A stretch of 64,000 nt of DNA from Flavobacteriaceae bacterium (GTDB lineage: Bacteria > Bacteroidota > Bacteroidia > Flavobacteriales > Flavobacteriaceae). Positions 44,452-53,749 of the stretch are shown here, one piece after another; position 1 is the first letter of the stretch, and each line of letters starts with the position of its first letter. The translations under genes and the position numbers were made by a program. The stretch covers positions 62,001 through 126,000 of the forward strand of contig JASBUG010000009.1 in assembly GCA_030148025.1 (NCBI GenBank). Direction: 5' to 3'. A model generated the notes under the pieces. The model did no database searches. It had not been told where the DNA came from and worked only from the letters and a program-made list of their open reading frames with translations.

Positions 44452-45447
44452 ATGAAAAAACTATTACTTCTTTTATTTTTATCTTCTTTCACAATATCGA
44501 TAGCTCAAACTACATTGAGTGCAGGAGATATCATGTTTATTGGACTTAATGCTGATGCAACTGGTTCACCTGCTGCCGATGAAGTTGCAGTATTATTTTT
44601 AGAACCTGTAACAGCAGGTACTGAAATTTATTTCACCGATATGGGATATACAGGTAATTCTGCTCCATACTTTCAACAAAATGCAAATAATGGCTGCCCT
44701 TCAACTTCTGGATCTAATGGTGCCGTTAGCGATGGTATGGTAAAATGGACAGCTACAAGCCCTATTACTGCTGGTACACAGTTGGTAATTAGAGTAAGAA
44801 TTACTGGTGTTGCTGGAGCCACAAGCAACATAGGTACAGTATCTGTTATAGTTAATCCTCAAAATGAAAATTATGCTATGAGTTTTGCCAGTGGTGGCGA
44901 AGCTGTACATGCTTTTCAAGGCACAATTAACGGCAGTAATCAGGTTACATCTGCTACTATGTTAGCCTCAATACATTACGACGATGGAGCTTGGGATGCT
45001 ACTGTAACTACATGCCAATTTTCTTCTTCGGCTTCTGAAGATCCTGCTACTGGTTATGAAGTTGAATATGGAGCAACTCATTTTGATAATGGCTATTATT
45101 CAGGTATTATGTCTGGGAGTAAATCTGAATTACAAGCTGCAATTTTAGACATATCTAATTGGACTCGAAATGATGGCCCTGGTTATACCCTTCCAATTCC
45201 TGGTTCATTTACTTTAGGTAATAAAAAATTCACAATAGCTGAATTGAAAATGTATCCGAATCCTACATCAGACATCGTATATTTTAATAAAAACATTAAA
45301 AAAGTATCTGTTTACAATTCATTGGGGAAAAGAGTACTAGAAACAACTAAAGACAATTTTAATACTAAATTATATCCTTCTGGTGTATATATCGTTAAAA
45401 TTGAATCTGACAGAGGAACTAGTATAAAAAAGTTGATTAAGAACTAA
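44452..45447 (+). CDS. Secreted protein of unknown function with type IX (type A) sorting domain
   Basis: This 331-residue protein has a signal peptide ending at SIAQ. The domain of about residues 20-250 (LSAGDIMFIGLNADATGSPAADEVAVLFLEPVTAGTEIYFTDMG onward) resembles a recurring surface-protein domain in Bacteroidota, with no catalytic motif that I recognise. The last 75 residues are a type A T9SS C-terminal domain (LKMYPNPTSDIVYF, VSVYNSLGKRVLE, GVYIVKIESD, KKLIKN). It is therefore exported to the surface or medium. A 14-bp inverted repeat ends 4 bp before its ATG. Confidence 0.83.
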   Translation: MKKLLLLLFLSSFTISIAQTTLSAGDIMFIGLNADATGSPAADEVAVLFLEPVTAGTEIYFTDMGYTGNSAPYFQQNANNGCPSTSGSNGAVSDGMVKWTATSPITAGTQLVIRVRITGVAGATSNIGTVSVIVNPQNENYAMSFASGGEAVHAFQGTINGSNQVTSATMLASIHYDDGAWDATVTTCQFSSSASEDPATGYEVEYGATHFDNGYYSGIMSGSKSELQAAILDISNWTRNDGPGYTLPIPGSFTLGNKKFTIAELKMYPNPTSDIVYFNKNIKKVSVYNSLGKRVLETTKDNFNTKLYPSGVYIVKIESDRGTSIKKLIKN

Positions 45448-45526
45448 CCACTTTAAGATATAAATAGATAAAAACAACTACAAATCTTTTGTTCTTTTTT
45501 ATAAAACTGTAACATTCATATAAAAT

Positions 45527-45555
45527 AAAGGTCTATAGAAATATAGACCTTTTTA
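45527..45555 (+). terminator. Terminator before the pentapeptide-like gene
   Basis: AAAGGTCTATA pairs with TATAGACCTTT around a 4-nt loop, followed by TTTT. It lies only 12 bp before the next ATG, so it might also act as a leader hairpin. Confidence 0.7.
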
Positions 45556-45566
45556 AATTTTACAAT

Positions 45567-46304
45567 ATGAAGACTAATCAATCGATCAAAAAATTAACAG
45601 CTATTAGTACATTCTTTTTTGCTTTACTAATAAGCACATCTGCAATAGCTCAAAAAACAGTTAATGCAAGTAACATCATGAAAGACATCAAATCTGGTAA
45701 AGATGTTGTTTATGAGAACGTGACTATCGTAGGAGATTTGGATATGACCTTTATGGATGAAAAACTACCTGATCTTCCTAAAAAAAGAAGATGGTGGAAA
45801 AATGGAGGTAGTAATACCGTTGAGCAACAAGTAGAAGGAAAAGTATCTTTCAAGAACTGTACATTTGAAGACAATGTATACGCTTATATTCATGATGAAG
45901 ATACTGAATATACCTTCATTGCAAATTTTGAACACGATGTAATTTTTAGTAATTGTACGTTTAAAGAAGATGCTTTATTTAAGTATTCAGACTTTGAAAG
46001 AGGCGCAGATTTCAGCAATTCAAAGTTTCATCAAAAAACAACGTTTAAGTATGCCGAATTTGAAAACAACGCTGATTTTTCAAGTACAGTTTTTGAAAAA
46101 GATGGTATCTTTAAATATTCTCAATTCAAAGAAGGTGTATCATTTAACAATGCTACTTTTGAAGATGACCTAGATATTAAATATACCAAAGTAAGAGGTG
46201 ATTTTGATATTAAAAACTTGACTGTATCTGATGATATAGATTCAAAATATACAAGTATAAACGGTAAAAGTTTTTCAAAGCATTTATTAAACAGAAAGAA
46301 CTAA
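45567..46304 (+). CDS. Exported pentapeptide-repeat-like protein
   Basis: This 245-residue protein has a signal peptide (ending near SAIAQ). A charged segment (about 65-95, PKKRRWWKNGG) is followed by a regular solenoid from about residue 90 to 230. Its repeat is 11 residues long with aromatic positions 5 and 6 apart (ADFSSTVFEKD, GIFKYSQFKEG), matching the phenylalanine-rich Pentapeptide_3 type rather than the classical ALxx(D/N) five-residue type. Two units make 22 residues, enough for one coil of a right-handed beta-helix. The function is unknown; it probably sits in the periplasm. It is a single gene. Confidence 0.78.
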   Translation: MKTNQSIKKLTAISTFFFALLISTSAIAQKTVNASNIMKDIKSGKDVVYENVTIVGDLDMTFMDEKLPDLPKKRRWWKNGGSNTVEQQVEGKVSFKNCTFEDNVYAYIHDEDTEYTFIANFEHDVIFSNCTFKEDALFKYSDFERGADFSNSKFHQKTTFKYAEFENNADFSSTVFEKDGIFKYSQFKEGVSFNNATFEDDLDIKYTKVRGDFDIKNLTVSDDIDSKYTSINGKSFSKHLLNRKN

Positions 46305-46319
46305 TTAATATTTTTCAAT

Positions 46320-46355
46320 TAAAAAAGCCTTAACTTAAAAGTTAAGGCTTTTTTG
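46320..46355. terminator. Bidirectional terminator
   Basis: AGCCTTAAC pairs with GTTAAGGCT with six A before and six T after. It ends the pentapeptide-like gene (plus) and the ABC efflux operon (minus). Confidence 0.9.
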
Positions 46356-46357
46356 TT

Positions 46358-48760
46358 CTATTCAAATTTTAAATATTTTATCAAGTCTACTTTAGTAGCA
46401 TTAAACGCTTTAAAACCGACTACCAAAAATACTAATGCAGATAGTATTATAGGTGTAATTATATAAGGGATTAATGGCATATCAATTCTATACACAAAAT
46501 TATCCAACCAACTTTGCATAAAGTAATAGGCTATTGGCACTAAAATAACCGAAGCAATTAATGTAATTTTCACAAAGCCTTTAATAAGTTGTTGCATTAT
46601 TTCTTTTACCGAAGCTCCTAAGGTCTTTCTAATAGCAACTTCTTTTAATCGTTGTTGAATGGTTAAGGTTGCTAAAGCGAAAAGCCCTAAAAGTGACATT
46701 AAAACAACAACAACTGTTAATATAAAGAATAGGGTTTTCTGTCGTTCATATTCCCTATAAGTTCTAGCAAAACGCTTATTAACAAAGTCTGGGTTAAAAG
46801 GGTATCCTTGCTCAACATTCTTGCTCCAATAGTCTTCAATAAAACTTAGGGTTTCCGAGATATTATCATTCTCAACCTTCACTTGCATCATCCAGAAATT
46901 CTGTTTCATCCAGTCTATAGCATTCCAATGAAAAAATATCATCGGTGGTATTTTCGCATCTAATCCACCAATATGATAGTCTTTTACCACACCAACAACT
47001 TCAAATGATTCATCGCCACTTCCTCCTGTTGTTATTTTCTTTCCTATAGGGTCATTATAAATATTAAAGGCCTTAGCCAAAGTTTCATTAATAAGGACAT
47101 TAGTAGTAGAATCTGATGCGAGTTCTTCCCTTAAGTTTCTTCCTTGAGCAATTTCTATGTTCATCATATCTATATACTCATAGTCTAATGCATTCAACTC
47201 AGTCTGAACTGAAACATCTTTATACATAACATTAGTTGACGTAGAACTACCTCCTCCAATTATAGCAGAATTACTTGTAGTGACCTTTATTTTTGGGTGC
47301 TTTATTAGTTCTTTTTTAGCTAATAAATACTTTTGATATCTATTTTCATATTCATTCATAGGAAGAATAACTACTTGGTCTCCTTCAAATCCAAGATCTT
47401 TATTCATCATATAGTTAACCTGTTGGTAAATTATAAGAGATCCTACTAAGAAAAAACCTGAAATTAAAAACTGAAGCCCTAACATTATATTTCTAGCAAA
47501 AATTCCTTTTTTGCTTCTAGAAATGTTTCCTTTTAATACTTCAACTGTTTTAAATTTTGACAAATATAAAGCTGGTATAATTCCTATAACTAATGACACT
47601 AACACAACTACTCCAAAAACTTTAGATAACAACACAGGAACCAAAATTGTTATTTCTTTTTTTATGAACTCATTAAAAGAAGGTAATAAAAGTTCTACCA
47701 TTACTAATGCCAAAATGTAGGCTATTAGTCCTTGAAACATAATCTCTAACGTATACTGCTTTATTAAAGAAAACTTTGAAAGCCCCAGCGTTTTCTTAAC
47801 ACCTACTTCTTTAGCACGTTGCGTAGCCGAAGCTATAGAGAGATTTATAAAGTTTACACATGAAATTATAATTAATAACACAGACAAAGACAACATTATA
47901 AGTATTAGTTGATAACTCCCTTTCCCTTCTGGACCAGCTTCCTCTGCTATAGTATGTAATCTAATATCAGATAGAGATTCTAAAACCACTTCTGTTCCAT
48001 ATTTTTCATTATACTCATCTGCCGGAATTCCTTCTCTTTTAGCTCCAGGTTCAATAGCATTTCTAAACCATACATCGTTTACTTTTTTATATACGGATTC
48101 TAAGTCTGCTTCATCTGTTAATTTCACAAACAAGTTTCTTGAAAAACTTCCCCAGTTACCAGTAGGCTCCTTTTTATTTTGATATACTGCACTAGGCATA
48201 AAAAAGTGTTTACCTTCCAGTTTATAAACTGTTGTCACAATATAGCTTTGACCTTGAATTGATATGGTTTTTCCAATAGGCGATTCATTTTCAAAATATA
48301 TTTTCGCTTGCTTTTCTGAAATGGCTATATGGTTTCTAGATTGCTCGAATGTTTTCACACTCCCTTCAATGATTTCGAAAGGAAAAAATTCAAAAAAGCT
48401 TGGTTCTCCTCGTAACATATCACGAGTGTAAATTTGTTTTTCATCAACTTTCACAACCCAATCCATATACCAACCATCGCTTAAGTACATAGTAGTAATC
48501 TCTGGAACCTCTTCAACATATTTTTGTCCTTCAACACTTGTACTTGTGTCCCAAATTTCGCCATCAGACATTCTATGGATTACTCTATATGATGTATCTT
48601 TAAAAGGGTTTGATTTATTATAATCTTGCTCATCATTTAGATATAATAGCACTATTAATAATCCTGCAAAACCTAAGGTTAACCCAAGTACATTTATAAT
48701 AAGATGCAGCCAGTTTTTCTTACTGTTTCTATAAAATATTTTAAACCACGTTTGTATCAT
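46358..48760 (-). CDS. MacB/FtsX-type ABC transporter permease
   Basis: This 800-residue permease has an initial membrane helix (about 18-40), a periplasmic MacB-like domain, an FtsX core with three helices (about 285-420), a second periplasmic part and a second FtsX core near the C-terminus with TLTIQQRLKEVAIRKTLGAS. This double-FtsX build is typical of Bacteroidota. Such permeases do not pump through the membrane but transmit force to a periplasmic adaptor (mechanotransmission), expelling antibiotics, peptides or lipids. It is the last gene of the operon adaptor-ATPase-permease, 39 bp after the ATPase gene. Confidence 0.92.
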   Translation of the reverse strand: MIQTWFKIFYRNSKKNWLHLIINVLGLTLGFAGLLIVLLYLNDEQDYNKSNPFKDTSYRVIHRMSDGEIWDTSTSVEGQKYVEEVPEITTMYLSDGWYMDWVVKVDEKQIYTRDMLRGEPSFFEFFPFEIIEGSVKTFEQSRNHIAISEKQAKIYFENESPIGKTISIQGQSYIVTTVYKLEGKHFFMPSAVYQNKKEPTGNWGSFSRNLFVKLTDEADLESVYKKVNDVWFRNAIEPGAKREGIPADEYNEKYGTEVVLESLSDIRLHTIAEEAGPEGKGSYQLILIMLSLSVLLIIISCVNFINLSIASATQRAKEVGVKKTLGLSKFSLIKQYTLEIMFQGLIAYILALVMVELLLPSFNEFIKKEITILVPVLLSKVFGVVVLVSLVIGIIPALYLSKFKTVEVLKGNISRSKKGIFARNIMLGLQFLISGFFLVGSLIIYQQVNYMMNKDLGFEGDQVVILPMNEYENRYQKYLLAKKELIKHPKIKVTTSNSAIIGGGSSTSTNVMYKDVSVQTELNALDYEYIDMMNIEIAQGRNLREELASDSTTNVLINETLAKAFNIYNDPIGKKITTGGSGDESFEVVGVVKDYHIGGLDAKIPPMIFFHWNAIDWMKQNFWMMQVKVENDNISETLSFIEDYWSKNVEQGYPFNPDFVNKRFARTYREYERQKTLFFILTVVVVLMSLLGLFALATLTIQQRLKEVAIRKTLGASVKEIMQQLIKGFVKITLIASVILVPIAYYFMQSWLDNFVYRIDMPLIPYIITPIILSALVFLVVGFKAFNATKVDLIKYLKFE

Positions 48761-48799
48761 CTTTCTAATATTTGTTCGTTTTTGATTGATTTAAAAAAT

Positions 48800-49501
48800 T
48801 TAATTTACAAGCACGTCCATTTTATATTCGTTTTCTTTTTCAGAAACAACAATTCCATCCTTAAGTGTTATGATCCTGCTAGAAAACTGTGCATCGTACG
48901 ATGAGTGCGTTACCATTACTATAGTTGCTCCAGAGGAATGCAACTCGGTTAACAACTCCATAACCTCATTACCATTTTTACTATCAAGATTTCCTGTTGG
49001 CTCATCGGCTAAAATTAATTTAGGATTAGTAACCAAAGCTCTAGCTACAGCCACACGCTGTTGTTGACCACCTGATAGTTGTAAAGGATAGTGTTTAGCC
49101 CTATGAGCTATCCCAACACGTTCTAAAATCTCTAAAACTCTTTTTTTACGTTCGGAAGATTTTACATTATTATAAATAAGTGGTAGTTCTACATTTTCAT
49201 AAACTGTAAGCTCATCAATCAGGTTAAAGTTTTGAAATACAAATCCAATATTGGCTTTACGAAGTCCTGAACGTTCTTTTTCTGCATAATTAGATACTTC
49301 TTCACCATCAAAACTATAGCTTCCTGAATTTGGAGAATCAAGCAATCCTATAATGTTAAGCAAAGTAGATTTACCACAACCCGAAGCTCCCATAATAGAG
49401 ACAAACTCGCCTTGTTTAACTTCAAGGTTTAACTTGTTGAGTGCCGTAGTTTCTACTTCTTCGGTGCGATATATTTTTGTTAAGTCTTTTATTGTTATCA
49501 T
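48800..49501 (-). CDS. MacB/LolD-type ABC transporter ATPase
   Basis: The 233-residue ATPase has Walker A GASGCGKST, signature LSGGQQQRVAVARAL, Walker B LILADEPTGNLDSKNG and the switch His in VTHSSYDA. The wording ADEPTGNLD and the partner FtsX-type permease place it with MacB/LolD. It energises the permease encoded next. A 74-bp gap separates it from the adaptor gene upstream, with no terminator, so it is read from the sigma-54-type promoter at 50847-50863. Confidence 0.93.
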   Translation of the reverse strand: MITIKDLTKIYRTEEVETTALNKLNLEVKQGEFVSIMGASGCGKSTLLNIIGLLDSPNSGSYSFDGEEVSNYAEKERSGLRKANIGFVFQNFNLIDELTVYENVELPLIYNNVKSSERKKRVLEILERVGIAHRAKHYPLQLSGGQQQRVAVARALVTNPKLILADEPTGNLDSKNGNEVMELLTELHSSGATIVMVTHSSYDAQFSSRIITLKDGIVVSEKENEYKMDVLVN

Positions 49502-49575
49502 AACTGTTCGTTTAGTTTAAAATTAATGTTACTATTTCTAATACTGCATAAATGATTAATGTTATCATATTATTT

Positions 49576-50820
49576 TTAATTGATGTTTATTTCTTCAACG
49601 TTTTCAAAATCGTCATAACTAGAGGTAATGACTCTATCTCCTTCTTTTAATCCCTCAAGTATTTCATAATAATAAGGATTCTCTCTTCCTATTTTTATAG
49701 AACGCTTTACAGCTTTGTTATTCGAGTCAAGTACAAATACCCACTTTCCATTTGTAGCGTTATAAAATTGTCCTTTATTAACTAATAGCGCTTTGCTGTT
49801 ACCAGACATAAATACTTTTGTATTTAATGACATGCCTCGTTTTACATTACTTGGTAAAGAGTCCTTTTTAAATTGTAATTCGATCATAAACTGTCCTTGC
49901 ACCACTTCAGGATGAATTTTTTTCAATTCAACTTGATAAGAATCAGATTCAAGAGTCGTTATCCCTTGGATGCCTTCTCTTAATTTTGATATATAATATT
50001 CATCAACATTGGCTACAAGTTTAAATCCGTCAAGCACATCAATTTTCCCAATAGGTTGCCCTTGATTATAGTTCTTCCCTAATACTGGATTAAAAGACGA
50101 TAATAATCCATCAACAGGTGCTTTTACTATAAAGTTCTCTTTGTTCTTTTTAAGTAACTCCAAACTCTTTTGCATATTTTTTAAGGATTCATTGATACGT
50201 GCCAGTTGTACACTTCTGCTTTTATTTTCTTCAGAAGCTTTCTTTTTAATAACCTCATTACGCTCCTTTTGAAATTGGTATTCCTGAACCGTTTTTTCGT
50301 AGTCTAACCTGGCAATAATCCCCTTTTGATATAAAGTAGTATCTGTTGCATATTGTCTATTAGCATTTACATAATCATTGCTAATACTTAACAGCTGCTG
50401 ATCCAGATTTAGTTGCTGATTTTTTATACTAACTCTAATATTCCTCAGGTTATTAATTTGTTCTATCATAGCTGTTTCCTGAGTTAAATAATTTAACTCT
50501 GCTGTTGGATTGTATACTCTTAAAAGTGGCATTCCTTCAATTACTCTCTGCCCACTTTCTGCATAAACCTCAGCTACAGACCCTCCTTGAATTACATTGA
50601 TTAAAACAGACGTTTTAGGTTCTACCACACTATTAAATAAAATAACATCTTCAAAATCATCGCTTTTTACCTTACTAATTTTTAAATCATCTATACTTAC
50701 ATTTACTTGCTTTTTGCGAGTTGCACTAACAACTACAAAGCCACTTAAAGTAATTATTGCTATAGCTAAAAGCAGCATTTTCTTTGGTTTATTGTTTTTC
50801 GACTTTATCTGTCTGTCCAT
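49576..50820 (-). CDS. Periplasmic adaptor (HlyD/MacA-type) of the efflux system
   Basis: This 414-residue membrane-fusion protein has an N-terminal helix (LLLAIAIITLSGFVVVSA), a lipoyl-like half-domain (VINVIQGGSVAEVYAESGQRV), a long alpha-helical hairpin (about 100-220), a second lipoyl half (FIVKAPVDGLLSSFNPVLGK) and a beta-barrel to the C-terminus. It bridges the inner-membrane permease and an outer-membrane channel, which is not in this window. The start at 50820 was chosen over the longer frame (to 50874) because the predicted promoter covers the extra codons, so they could not be transcribed from it. Confidence 0.88.
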   Translation of the reverse strand: MDRQIKSKNNKPKKMLLLAIAIITLSGFVVVSATRKKQVNVSIDDLKISKVKSDDFEDVILFNSVVEPKTSVLINVIQGGSVAEVYAESGQRVIEGMPLLRVYNPTAELNYLTQETAMIEQINNLRNIRVSIKNQQLNLDQQLLSISNDYVNANRQYATDTTLYQKGIIARLDYEKTVQEYQFQKERNEVIKKKASEENKSRSVQLARINESLKNMQKSLELLKKNKENFIVKAPVDGLLSSFNPVLGKNYNQGQPIGKIDVLDGFKLVANVDEYYISKLREGIQGITTLESDSYQVELKKIHPEVVQGQFMIELQFKKDSLPSNVKRGMSLNTKVFMSGNSKALLVNKGQFYNATNGKWVFVLDSNNKAVKRSIKIGRENPYYYEILEGLKEGDRVITSSYDDFENVEEININ

Positions 50821-50846
50821 TTCTTTTAAAATATTTACAAAACATA

Positions 50847-50863
50847 ATTCCAGAAGTGTGCCA
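50847..50863 (-). promoter_or_regulatory. Sigma-54-like promoter of the efflux operon
   Basis: On the minus strand TGGCAC is followed after 5 bp by TGGAAT, close to TGGCACG-N4-TTGCA; the conserved GG of -24 and G of -12 are in the proper register, but the -12 C is an A. The transcript would start about 18 bp before the adaptor ATG. The divergent sigma-54-type activator gene supports the call. Confidence 0.65.
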
Positions 50864-50926
50864 TGAAAAAACAATTAATTAATTATTTGATTTTCAGTTA
50901 ATTAAAATATTTACCCATATTTAAAG

Positions 50927-50964
50927 TGTTCATTTTCGAACATTTATTTGTTCATTTTCAAACA
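50927..50964. promoter_or_regulatory. Tandem enhancer sites for the NtrC-type regulator
   Basis: Two 16-bp copies with TGTTC-N6-GAACA symmetry, at 50927-50942 (perfect) and 50949-50964 (right arm AAACA), share the same N6 (ATTTTC). Their centres are exactly 22 bp apart, about two helical turns. They lie about 65-115 bp upstream of the sigma-54-like promoter and just before the regulator's own ATG. Confidence 0.68.
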
Positions 50965-50975
50965 ACTATGTAATT

Positions 50976-52352
50976 ATGCATATGCGTAAAAAGGAAGCCA
51001 CTATATTAATTGTTGATGATGATGAGGATATTGTTTTTTCAGCTAGGATTAGTTTAAAAAAACACTTCAGTAATATTTTAACTACCAGCAATCCAAAACA
51101 AATAAGTAAGCAATTAACAACTGAAACCGTTGATGTTGTTCTACTCGACATGAACTATCGCATAGGCTTTGAAGATGGTAAAGAAGGTATTTATTGGTTA
51201 AAACACATAAAAGAGCATAGCCCTGAAACGACAGTTATTTTAATGACTGCTTTTGGAAGCGTTAATCTTGCTGTTGAGGCTATCAAGCAAGGTGCTACAG
51301 ACTTTATCTTAAAACCTTGGAATGCTGAGAAATTGTATAGCATTGTAAATGCAGGCGTAGAATTAGCGCGTTCTAAAAGAAAAAACAAACAGTTAGAGAC
51401 AATTCAAAGTCAAAATGATAAGGATTTCCATCAGAAAACCGAACATATCATAGGAGATTCTAATGCCATGAGAGCGTCTATTAACCTTGTTCAAAAAGTG
51501 GCTCCTACAGATGCTAATATTTTAATTCTTGGTGAAAATGGTACAGGTAAATACGTATTTGCTAAAGAAATACATTTACGCTCAAATAGACAGAATCACC
51601 CATTCATTCATGTAGATCTTGGTGCTTTAAATGAGAATTTATTCGAAAGTGAGCTATTTGGCTATGCAAAAGGCGCTTTTACAGATGCTCATAAAGATAC
51701 TATTGGACGTTTTGAACTCGCTAATGGTGGAACTATTTTTTTGGATGAAATAGGTAATTTACCCTTGCATCTTCAATCAAAGCTCCTGACTGTAATTCAG
51801 AATAGAAAAATTACGCGTTTGGGGGAAAGTAAGGAACGTGACATTGATGCGCGTATTATTTGTGCAACAAACGCACCAATACATAAAATGATGGAAGAGG
51901 AAACTTTCAGGCAAGACCTTTTATACAGAATCAATACTATTGAGTTAAATTTACCTTCACTAAGAGAGCGCAAAGAAGATATATCTCTATTATCTGATTA
52001 CTTTTTAAAACAACTTAATCAGCGATACAGAAAACAAATCACAGGTTTTTCACCTGACGCAATTTCTGCATTAAAAAATTATAATTGGCCAGGGAATATC
52101 AGAGAACTAGAACATATCATTGAACGTGCAGTAATTATCACAGATAACAAAGAAATACAAACTGATGATTTACATTTTTCGTCTAAAAAAAGTACTGCAG
52201 CTTTAAATGATAATTTAAATCTAGAAGATGCAGAAAAATTACTAATTCAGCAGGCTATGAAAAAACATCATGGAAATATTTCTAAAGCAGCAAAAGAATT
52301 AGGTTTAACACGTGCTGCTCTATACAGACGTCTTGAAAAGCACAAATTATAA
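50976..52352 (+). CDS. NtrC-family sigma-54-dependent response regulator
   Basis: This 458-residue protein has an N-terminal receiver domain (acidic pocket DDD 14-16, phosphorylation site Asp58 in VVLLDMNY), an AAA+ sigma-54 activation domain and a C-terminal Fis-type helix-turn-helix (NISKAAKELGLTRAALYRRLEKH). The AAA+ domain has Walker A GENGTGK near 186, the sigma-54-contacting loop GAFTDA and the Walker B region FLDEIG. The loop is GAFTDA rather than GAFTGA, a variant I associate with Bacteroidota. When phosphorylated it should bind the enhancer pair upstream and open the efflux promoter. ATG may be at 50976 or 50982. The kinase gene overlaps its stop by one base. Confidence 0.95.
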   Translation: MHMRKKEATILIVDDDEDIVFSARISLKKHFSNILTTSNPKQISKQLTTETVDVVLLDMNYRIGFEDGKEGIYWLKHIKEHSPETTVILMTAFGSVNLAVEAIKQGATDFILKPWNAEKLYSIVNAGVELARSKRKNKQLETIQSQNDKDFHQKTEHIIGDSNAMRASINLVQKVAPTDANILILGENGTGKYVFAKEIHLRSNRQNHPFIHVDLGALNENLFESELFGYAKGAFTDAHKDTIGRFELANGGTIFLDEIGNLPLHLQSKLLTVIQNRKITRLGESKERDIDARIICATNAPIHKMMEEETFRQDLLYRINTIELNLPSLRERKEDISLLSDYFLKQLNQRYRKQITGFSPDAISALKNYNWPGNIRELEHIIERAVIITDNKEIQTDDLHFSSKKSTAALNDNLNLEDAEKLLIQQAMKKHHGNISKAAKELGLTRAALYRRLEKHKL

Positions 52353-53668
52353 TGGGTAGATCGCAATACATACACGTATTTTTACGACTACTGCTGCTAA
52401 TAGTAAATGGAATTGTAATCTATAATTTCATACAAAGTAATTATGTTGTTACAACTATAGGCTTTGCTTTAGTATTTATTCTTCAATTATTCCTTTTTAT
52501 AGATTACTTAAACAAGCAATTTACTGATGCAGAAAAAGCTATAGATTGTTTATTACACGATGATTTTTCGAACTCTATTTCAAAAAAAAATCAATCTAAT
52601 CTTAACAATAAAACTTCAAAACTCTTAAAGAAACGACGAGAAGAAAGTTTAAAACGAGCTTCTGAAACACTTATTTTCTCTAACATTATTGAGAGTTTAA
52701 GTATTGGAATACTGATTTTAAGAAAAGATACCGAGAATACTATTGAAATATTTCAGATCAATAAAGCTTTCACCGATTTTCTTAAAATTCCTAAGTATAA
52801 CAACTGGCACTTATTAGAAGACAAAATCCAGTCACTTTCAAAACTTATTTCAGAATGGAAACAAATGCGTCATGTAGTGTCATTGGTAATCAACGAAGAA
52901 ACTGAGAACTTTTTTTTAAAAACTTCGGTAACACAAACTAATGATTATCAATATCTAATTGTTTCTTTAGAGACCATTCAACAGCTAATTGATAAAAAGG
53001 AAAAAGAAGCTTGGTATAAACTTATGAATGTTATGTCTCATGAAATCATTAATACCATAACACCTATAAGTAGTTTGGCAGAGAGTTTAGAATCCTTATT
53101 GCATGAAGACACCTTAGACAATGAAAATCTGGATGAAGTTACTACTGGACTACAAATAATAAAAAGACGTTCACATCACTTAACATCCTTTGTTGATACC
53201 TACAGGCAATTAGCAGAACTCCCTTTACCTCAAAAGGAAACAACAAATTTAACTTCTTTAATCTCTAATACACTCGATCTGTTTGAACAAGAATTTAAAA
53301 CAAAGAACATTCAGGTTGATTTCAATTCAGACACTATAATTGAAGTTAATATAGACAGAAAACAAATTGAGCAAGTAATTATCAATTTAATATCAAATTG
53401 TTTATACGCTTTAGAAGGTATCGAAACACCTAGAATTACCATTTCTATTCAAGAAATTAATACCAAAACTCAAATGCTCATAACAGATAACGGAATTGGT
53501 ATTCCTGAAGAGATAAAAAGCAATATTTTTATTCCATACTTTACGACAAGAAAAAATGGTTCAGGTATTGGTTTAACATTAGCTAAAAGTATCATGGAGG
53601 CTCATAATGGTAATATTCATTTTAAATCAAATAACCAAAACACAACATTTCATCTTACTTTCAACTAA
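52352..53668 (+). CDS. Sensor histidine kinase paired with the sigma-54 regulator
   Basis: This 438-residue kinase has two membrane helices (about 8-26 and 31-50) with almost no periplasmic loop. A PAS-like cytoplasmic part (about 105-215), the His-acceptor site MNVMSHEIINTITP (His230) and the ATPase domain with N-box ISNCLYALEG, G1 DNGIGIPEE and G2 GSGIGLTLAKS follow. The lack of an outer sensor domain suggests that it senses a signal in the membrane or the cytoplasm. It overlaps the regulator gene (TAATG) and presumably phosphorylates it. This group lacks the classical DHP dimer motif and reads HE-x-x-N. Confidence 0.93.
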   Translation: MGRSQYIHVFLRLLLLIVNGIVIYNFIQSNYVVTTIGFALVFILQLFLFIDYLNKQFTDAEKAIDCLLHDDFSNSISKKNQSNLNNKTSKLLKKRREESLKRASETLIFSNIIESLSIGILILRKDTENTIEIFQINKAFTDFLKIPKYNNWHLLEDKIQSLSKLISEWKQMRHVVSLVINEETENFFLKTSVTQTNDYQYLIVSLETIQQLIDKKEKEAWYKLMNVMSHEIINTITPISSLAESLESLLHEDTLDNENLDEVTTGLQIIKRRSHHLTSFVDTYRQLAELPLPQKETTNLTSLISNTLDLFEQEFKTKNIQVDFNSDTIIEVNIDRKQIEQVIINLISNCLYALEGIETPRITISIQEINTKTQMLITDNGIGIPEEIKSNIFIPYFTTRKNGSGIGLTLAKSIMEAHNGNIHFKSNNQNTTFHLTFN

Positions 53669-53749
53669 TAATTAGTTGCCCATTATCATTTGATGTTTGA
53701 AATCTTGTTTAATTTTTATACTTTTCAGTTCTTCAAATAGAACAAATTA

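Noticed and set aside
48704..48904. Frame opposite to the junction of the ABC permease and ATPase genes
   Set aside because: It is antisense to two clear genes, has no promoter element and no family resemblance.
50821..50874. 18-codon N-terminal extension of the efflux adaptor
   Set aside because: It overlaps the sigma-54-like promoter and would not be transcribed from it; the start at 50820 gives a normal membrane anchor.
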